Shown here one piece after another: positions 59,482 through 64,000 of a stretch of 64,000 bases of DNA (the stretch's first letter is position 1; every line of letters begins with the position of its first letter). The DNA is from Pedobacter nanyangensis (GTDB taxonomy: Bacteria > Bacteroidota > Bacteroidia > Sphingobacteriales > Sphingobacteriaceae). The notes beneath the pieces are model-generated. The model had not been told where the DNA came from. It did no database searches and worked only from the letters and a program-made list of their open reading frames with translations. A program made the translations under genes and the position numbers. The DNA is taken from assembly GCF_003313505.1 (NCBI RefSeq), contig NZ_QMHO01000003.1, positions 124,001-188,000 on the forward strand, read 5' to 3'.

Positions 59482-59604
59482 TTGCCGATATTTATTTTTG
59501 ACAATTCGAACGGGTTACACGAGCTTATTGCCCAAAAAACTATTAACAAAGAATTTACCATCATAAGCGAAAGCAAGTTTAATCTATTAAAACAAAAATT
59601 ATGA
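59482..59604 (+). CDS. Possible small upstream ORF overlapping the next gene
   Basis: A 40-codon frame (LPIFIFDNSNGLHELIAQ to SKFNLLKQKL) overlaps the ATG of the following small gene by 4 bp (ATGA at 59601-59604). The only start is TTG at 59482, and that triplet is part of a TATATTTG promoter-like motif (59477-59484), which argues against translation from it. Amino-acid composition looks protein-like. It may be the remains of a longer gene. It lies between rimO and the 49-residue protein. Confidence 0.3.
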   Translation: MPIFIFDNSNGLHELIAQKTINKEFTIISESKFNLLKQKL

Positions 59605-59750
59605 CAACAGTTGAAAAACAAATAGAGCTACGTGATAAAATTCTTGTTGGATTAGAAAAAGTGTATGAAAAACTGATTGAGTTTAAAAGGCAAAAGAAAT
59701 CAGAATTGGTAATACTTAAAGATGGCAAAATTGTAAAAATTAGGCCTTAG
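59601..59750 (+). CDS. Small helical protein of unknown function
   Basis: The 49-residue protein (MTTVEKQIELRDKILVGLEK...) has one long amphipathic helix followed by a short beta-hairpin ending in VILKDGKIVKIRP. It has clear coding character, an A-rich leader and its own strong terminator 20 bp downstream. I believe similar short proteins occur in Sphingobacteriaceae, but I know of no function. It does not overlap rimO or bshC. Confidence 0.6.
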   Translation: MTTVEKQIELRDKILVGLEKVYEKLIEFKRQKKSELVILKDGKIVKIRP

Positions 59751-59769
59751 TAAATCCAAAACATATTAT

Positions 59770-59803
59770 AAAAAAGTCGAGATACTACATCTCGACTTTT
59801 TCA
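59770..59803 (+). terminator. Rho-independent terminator
   Basis: A perfect stem AAAAAGTCGAGAT / ATCTCGACTTTTT with a 5-nt loop follows the 49-residue gene by 20 bp. It works in either direction and separates this unit from bshC. Confidence 0.92.
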
Positions 59804-59935
59804 TTTAAGGCCATTTTTGGCGCAACTGCATAAAACTCGTTCTTAGATCCCGCAGGAACTGGGTCTTTTATTAATCTCCATGTAAAATAATTCTATCAGC
59901 TACACTTGTTTCAAAATTTAATTTAATTTCGAAAT

Positions 59936-61522
59936 GTGAAGGCTAAATACATTTCTTATCAGGACACCCACTCCTTTTCGAACTTAGTTTTAGACTATGT
60001 GAATGATGTGGAGTTCCTAAAATCTTTCTACGGTTACAGACCAGATATGGATGGGCTGAAAAAAGCAGTAGACCATCACCAATTTATTGGAGATAGAAAG
60101 ATTTTAGTTCAAGTGCTGCAACAACAGTATCAACAGATTAAGGTTAATAAAGCAGTTAGCCATAATATCGAATTACTACGCAACCAAAATACGTACACGG
60201 TAACTACGGGTCATCAACTCAATCTGTTTACGGGGCCACTTTACTTCATCTACAAAATTGTAACCACCATTAACCTGGCTTTGGAGCTTAAAATTGCATA
60301 CCCGGAGAAAAATTTTGTGCCCGTTTATTGGATGGCTACAGAAGATCATGATTTTGAAGAAATCAACCATGTAAATGTAGATGAAAAAAACATCAGCTGG
60401 ATCCAACAAACCAATGGCGCTACGGGAAGGCTAAGTACCAAAACCGTGGCTGCTGCCGTACAAGCTTACAAAGGTTATTTGGGGATCAGTAAAAATGGCA
60501 AAAAGTTGGCCAAATTGGTAGAGCAAGCTTATCTCGAAAATGATAACTTGGCAGATGCAACAAGAGTGTTGGTCAACAGCCTTTTTGAACAATATGGGTT
60601 GGTGATCATGAATGCAGATGATGCACAGCTAAAAGCGCAATTTGCCAACATCATTCAACAGGATATTACCCAGCAAAACAGCGCTAAGCTTACGGAAGAA
60701 ACAAGCCAAGCATTAGAAAAACAAGGCTATAAAACTCAGGTTAATGGCCGAGATATCAACTTCTTTTACCTAAAAGATGATTTAAGAGAACGCATCATCA
60801 AAGAAGATGAAACGTATGTGGTGAACCACACCGACATTAAATTTACCGAAGAAGAAATCATTGCCGAGATCAACCAACATCCTGAAAGGTTTAGCCCCAA
60901 TGTAATCATGAGGCCAATGTACCAAGAAGTAATTTTACCCAACATTGCCTATATTGGCGGCGGTGCCGAGGTTTCTTATTGGATGCAATTAAAAGCTAAT
61001 TTTGATTTTTACAAGCTTAACTTCCCGGTGCTTTTATTAAGAAATTCAGCCTTGGTAGTAGATCAAAGAAGTTTTAACAATCTGAATAAATTGGGCTTCA
61101 ACTTCGAAGACATTTTCCTGTCCACGCAGGCATTACAGGAAAAATGGATCAGGGCAAATAGCGATGCCAATATGAGCTTAAGCGATGAAAGGGCAACTGT
61201 AAGGGCTGCATTCGACAAAATCAAGCTAAATGCCTTCAAAATTGACAAAACTTTAGAGGTATCTGCCGATGCGGTACTTGCCAAAACAGAAAAGCTTTTG
61301 GACAAGTTAGAGAAAAAGTTTTTCAAGGCTGAAAAAAGAAATCACGAAGTATCCATTACACAAATAGAAAACGTCAAAAAAAGGTTGTTCCCTAACGGAA
61401 CTTTACAAGAAAGAGTACTTAATCTTGCACCCATGTATGTCAATTATGGCGATGATTTTATTGCTACCTTAATTGAAAATTTTGAGCCTTTAGGAGGAGA
61501 TTTCACGTTGATCCTTCCGTAA
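59936..61522 (+). CDS. bshC: Bacillithiol biosynthesis cysteine-adding enzyme BshC
   Basis: BshC joins cysteine to glucosaminyl-malate, the last step of bacillithiol synthesis, in the cytoplasm. The 528-residue product has the family's N-terminal opening (FLKSFYGYRPD), the VTTGHQLNLFTGPLYFIYKIVTTI core motif (GHQ...GP...YK), VYWMATEDHDFEEINH, a long coiled-coil arm (about 425-475) and the C-terminal signature LQERVLNLAPMYVNYG. The start is GTG at 59936; an out-of-frame ATG overlaps it by two bases. It is a single gene. The bacilliredoxin at 1608-2018 is consistent with an active bacillithiol system. Confidence 0.94.
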   Translation: MKAKYISYQDTHSFSNLVLDYVNDVEFLKSFYGYRPDMDGLKKAVDHHQFIGDRKILVQVLQQQYQQIKVNKAVSHNIELLRNQNTYTVTTGHQLNLFTGPLYFIYKIVTTINLALELKIAYPEKNFVPVYWMATEDHDFEEINHVNVDEKNISWIQQTNGATGRLSTKTVAAAVQAYKGYLGISKNGKKLAKLVEQAYLENDNLADATRVLVNSLFEQYGLVIMNADDAQLKAQFANIIQQDITQQNSAKLTEETSQALEKQGYKTQVNGRDINFFYLKDDLRERIIKEDETYVVNHTDIKFTEEEIIAEINQHPERFSPNVIMRPMYQEVILPNIAYIGGGAEVSYWMQLKANFDFYKLNFPVLLLRNSALVVDQRSFNNLNKLGFNFEDIFLSTQALQEKWIRANSDANMSLSDERATVRAAFDKIKLNAFKIDKTLEVSADAVLAKTEKLLDKLEKKFFKAEKRNHEVSITQIENVKKRLFPNGTLQERVLNLAPMYVNYGDDFIATLIENFEPLGGDFTLILP

Positions 61523-61607
61523 AAATGATTGAATTTTAAATGACTGAATGAGTGAATCATTAAAACATTTCAACCTTACAACAATTTAACCCTACAACAA
61601 TTTAACA

Positions 61608-62687
61608 ATGTTCCTCACTTTCACCGAAGAAAAATTACGAACCTTCACCTTTGCCGTATTTAAAAAAATGGGCTGTTCTGATGAGCATGCCAATTTAGCA
61701 ACCGATGTTTTGGTACGTTCGGATTTAAGGGGAATAGACTCGCACGGTGTGGCCAGATTAAGTGGTTATTATCGCCTTTGGGAAAAGAACAGGATTAATG
61801 CTACCCCGAATATCAGGATTGTACACGAAACACCAACTACGGCCACCGTTGACGGTGATGCGGGCCTAGGGTTGGTGGTGGCACCATTTGCCATGAAAGT
61901 AGCAATAGAAAAAGCCGAAAAATATGGTAGCGGATGGGTTTCTGTCAAAAATTCTAATCATTTTGGGATTGCTGGCTACCACGCCTTAATGGCTGTAGAA
62001 AAAGAGATGATTGGCATTAGCATGACCAATGCCAGTCCGCTAGTTGCCCCTACTTATGCCAACGAACGTTTGCTAGGCACCAACCCAATGTGCTACGCTT
62101 TTCCGGCGGGCAAATATCCAGCAGTAGTGGTAGATATGGCCACGGCGGCGGCCGCTAACGGAAAATTGGAAATTGCTCAACGTGCCAACAATAATATTCC
62201 CGATGGTTGGGTGCAAGATAAAGATGGGCGTCAATCGATCAATCCTAATGAGTTAAAAGCCGGTGGTTCTTTACTTCCGCTAGGTAGCGATAAAGACCAC
62301 GGTAGCCATAAAGGTTATGGGTTGGGAGCTACGGTTGATATTCTTTCGGCAGTATTATCAGGTGCAAATTACGGCCCCTGGGTACCCCCATTCGTAGCCT
62401 TTTTAGAGCCCGATCCCAATCCTGTTGGCGAAGGAATTGGCCATTTCCTAGGTGCTATGCGTGTAGATGGTTTCAGACCAGCACAAGACTTTAAAGACCA
62501 TTTGGACAATTGGATTGAGCGTTTTAAAGGCGCTAAAACCATTGACGAAAACAAAAAGGTCATTATACCAGGCGAACCAGAATATCAGTTTGAGAACGAG
62601 CGTAAAAATGCCGGCATTCCGCTTATTGATGTAGTAGTGAACGACCTGAATAGTTTAGCAGAAAAAATTGGTGTAGCAAAGCTTTAA
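61608..62687 (+). CDS. Ldh/malate dehydrogenase family oxidoreductase
   Basis: This 359-residue NAD(P)-dependent oxidoreductase of the Ldh family (YlbC/ComC-like, MDH type 2) reduces or oxidises 2-hydroxy acids such as malate, sulfolactate or ureidoglycolate. The defining strings are RSDLRGIDSHGVARLSGYY near residue 38, the nucleotide-binding KNSNHFGIAGYH, LGTNPMCYAFPAG and KDHGSHKGYGLG. These proteins do not have a Rossmann GxGxxG motif. The exact substrate cannot be told. It lies 85 bp after bshC on the same strand, with no obvious terminator between them. Confidence 0.9.
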   Translation: MFLTFTEEKLRTFTFAVFKKMGCSDEHANLATDVLVRSDLRGIDSHGVARLSGYYRLWEKNRINATPNIRIVHETPTTATVDGDAGLGLVVAPFAMKVAIEKAEKYGSGWVSVKNSNHFGIAGYHALMAVEKEMIGISMTNASPLVAPTYANERLLGTNPMCYAFPAGKYPAVVVDMATAAAANGKLEIAQRANNNIPDGWVQDKDGRQSINPNELKAGGSLLPLGSDKDHGSHKGYGLGATVDILSAVLSGANYGPWVPPFVAFLEPDPNPVGEGIGHFLGAMRVDGFRPAQDFKDHLDNWIERFKGAKTIDENKKVIIPGEPEYQFENERKNAGIPLIDVVVNDLNSLAEKIGVAKL

Positions 62688-62719
62688 ACCCGAGTTCAGT
62701 CTGAAATAAATTTATCCAT

Positions 62720-62812
62720 AGCTTCCGCTGTGCTACAAGTCGGGGTGACGCTAATTCAGCACTCCGTCATGCTGACCACGAAGTAGCTGCGAAGCAAATT
62801 TAGTTCAGCATC
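62720..62812. repeat. Dispersed-type intergenic repeat
   Basis: The spacer contains CGGGGTGACGC and CCGTCATGCTGA words typical of short repeats scattered through Bacteroidota genomes. An inverted pair ATGCTGA (62769-62775) / TCAGCAT (62805-62811) can form a hairpin with a 29-nt loop. Only one copy is in this window, so repetition across the genome is from general knowledge. Confidence 0.4.
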
Positions 62813-62862
62813 AGTTTTTTATAGCCTAATTACCGATAAGTTAGTCGACACTCAGCTTAACG

Positions 62863-63996
62863 CTATTTCTTCACTTTAAACAGCCTGAAGCTTTCTTTAT
62901 AAGTAAGGAAAAACGAGTGGTTAAACTGTAACTGTTTTTCTGATCTATCCAAATCGAAATGAGGTTCAAAGCGTACGTCGAGGTAGAGATTTGGCAATAA
63001 TTCTTTTTGATAGATGTACCTCAGCATCAAAATATTTCGATGGTTTTGTGTGTAGCCTGCATCATTCATGGTTGCGGACACGGATTGGTACAAGGGCATT
63101 CCCCTAATGCTGATGAACTTATTTCCTTTCCAATAAGACGCTACTAAATTACCCCAGCGGGTATCAATCCCTGCGTTTAACCATAGGCCAAATCCACCCT
63201 GATAAGCCCTCACTTTGGTAGGTGAAAAATCTTTATAAGCCGCTACGTAGTTTTGCGTATATACTTGCCTTACGTGATAACCTATGTTTTTACTTAACGT
63301 AAATCCTGTGGCACCATTAAACAGCGTAGTGATGGGAATTTCCTTAAGCACATCGATTTGTCCGCCAGCATGATAAAATAACGATTGGGCCGGAATGGTC
63401 AACTTCCAATCCTCGTTTTTGATTACAGCAATATCAGCCGTAAAACCACCAACGATTTGTTCTTTCGCTGCATCTCCAGGGTAAATCATTTTCTGCCATG
63501 CAATCCAAGCGTCCAAATTAAATTTATCCTTGTCTATCAACAACTGTGTTCCATACTCGATAGGCCTGTCAATTTTACCTTCAAAATTGTACAAAGGTTC
63601 AATGTAATGATGTTGGATGTTACCTTCTAAACTACCAAAAACCAAGGTCAAATCATTTTTGCTGTATTTTACGTTAAATAAAGGCTTTGCATCAAACAAT
63701 CCTCTTTCGTTTCCAAAATCCTTACGTAAATAAGCGCCGGCGGTAATGGCCAAATTTGGATGCGCATAATAAACCAATTGCGGCTCTAACTGCGTACCGT
63801 AAAGTGTATAACCATCGTGGAATTTATTCGAGTATTCATAATTTCTAACGTAATTGAAATTATAGAAATTAAGGTGCAGCTCATTAGCCAAACTATCTGC
63901 CGGACGGATACGGTTGTAAAGATAGTTGTTGTTCAACTGGGCCTGGGCTGAATGCACTAAAGCCAATAAAAAGATAACCAGTAAATGTTTTTTCAT
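62863..63996 (-). CDS. Outer-membrane beta-barrel-like protein of unknown function
   Basis: The 377-residue protein has a signal peptide (MKKHLLVIFLLALVHSAQAQ). The rest is dominated by alternating hydrophobic/polar strands with aromatic ends: LTLVFGSLEGN, FNLDAWIAWQKM, VGGFTADIAVIK, GGFGLWLNAGID, NLYLDVRFEPHF, and it closes with FFLTYKESFRLFKVKK. This pattern fits an outer-membrane barrel of about 14 strands. No family name is certain. It is convergent with the Ldh-family gene across a spacer that carries a dispersed-type repeat. The start codon lies only 5 bp from the window end, so upstream context is not visible. Confidence 0.75.
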   Translation of the reverse strand: MKKHLLVIFLLALVHSAQAQLNNNYLYNRIRPADSLANELHLNFYNFNYVRNYEYSNKFHDGYTLYGTQLEPQLVYYAHPNLAITAGAYLRKDFGNERGLFDAKPLFNVKYSKNDLTLVFGSLEGNIQHHYIEPLYNFEGKIDRPIEYGTQLLIDKDKFNLDAWIAWQKMIYPGDAAKEQIVGGFTADIAVIKNEDWKLTIPAQSLFYHAGGQIDVLKEIPITTLFNGATGFTLSKNIGYHVRQVYTQNYVAAYKDFSPTKVRAYQGGFGLWLNAGIDTRWGNLVASYWKGNKFISIRGMPLYQSVSATMNDAGYTQNHRNILMLRYIYQKELLPNLYLDVRFEPHFDLDRSEKQLQFNHSFFLTYKESFRLFKVKK

Positions 63997-64000
63997 TTTT

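Noticed and set aside
1..64000. CRISPR array
   Set aside because: No set of regularly spaced 24-40 bp repeats was found; the only long perfect direct repeat is the 99-bp att pair.

Overview
The window (64 kb) looks like a chromosome segment of a Bacteroidota bacterium of the family Sphingobacteriaceae, most likely Pedobacter or a close relative. This rests on SusC/SusD pairs, a hybrid two-component system (HTCS) regulator, type IX secretion (T9SS) sorting domains, promoters of the Bacteroidota type (TTG, about 19 bp, TAnnTTTG), A-rich leaders without Shine-Dalgarno sequences, DUF4295 beside L28/L33, and both a bacilliredoxin and BshC. The genus is inference; no rRNA gene is present.

Layout. 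1-6 kb: housekeeping genes (end of folP, diadenylate cyclase cdaA, bacilliredoxin, two small membrane proteins, a DUF1080 hydrolase, ahcY, a GyrI-like protein). 6.1-32.4 kb, all on the minus strand: a large polysaccharide utilization locus (PUL). Its HTCS sensor-regulator lies upstream of a tightly packed operon read as susC-susD-susC-susD-GH2-GH10-[T9SS type B protein - PorP/SprF - T9SS type A protein]-GH10-GH3. Tandem susC/susD pairs with two GH10 enzymes are the hallmark of xylan PULs. The T9SS cassette inside it is unusual. 32.5-38 kb: an oxidoreductase/HxlR pair, a parallel beta-helix protein, a small gene remnant and a second GH3 enzyme.

38.5-47.4 kb: a compact, AT-rich integrative element in a tRNA-Ala(GGC) gene, bounded by perfect 99-bp direct repeats. 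It encodes a tyrosine recombinase, a three-gene cluster that looks like a toxin-antitoxin-SecB-like chaperone (TAC) system, a divergent polymerase-palm protein, a RecA-like ATPase, DUF3871, small unknown proteins, a pseudoknotted structured element, a lipoprotein and a small membrane protein. I see no relaxase, capsid or terminase gene. This element holds the most novel material.

47.5-64 kb: housekeeping genes again: lpxB, surE, an M16 protease, csbD, acs, the rpmB-rpmG-DUF4295-ftsY-(decayed toxin-antitoxin pair)-rimO cluster, bshC, an Ldh-family dehydrogenase and an outer-membrane barrel-like protein.

All family calls are by eye from translated sequence; no database search was run.
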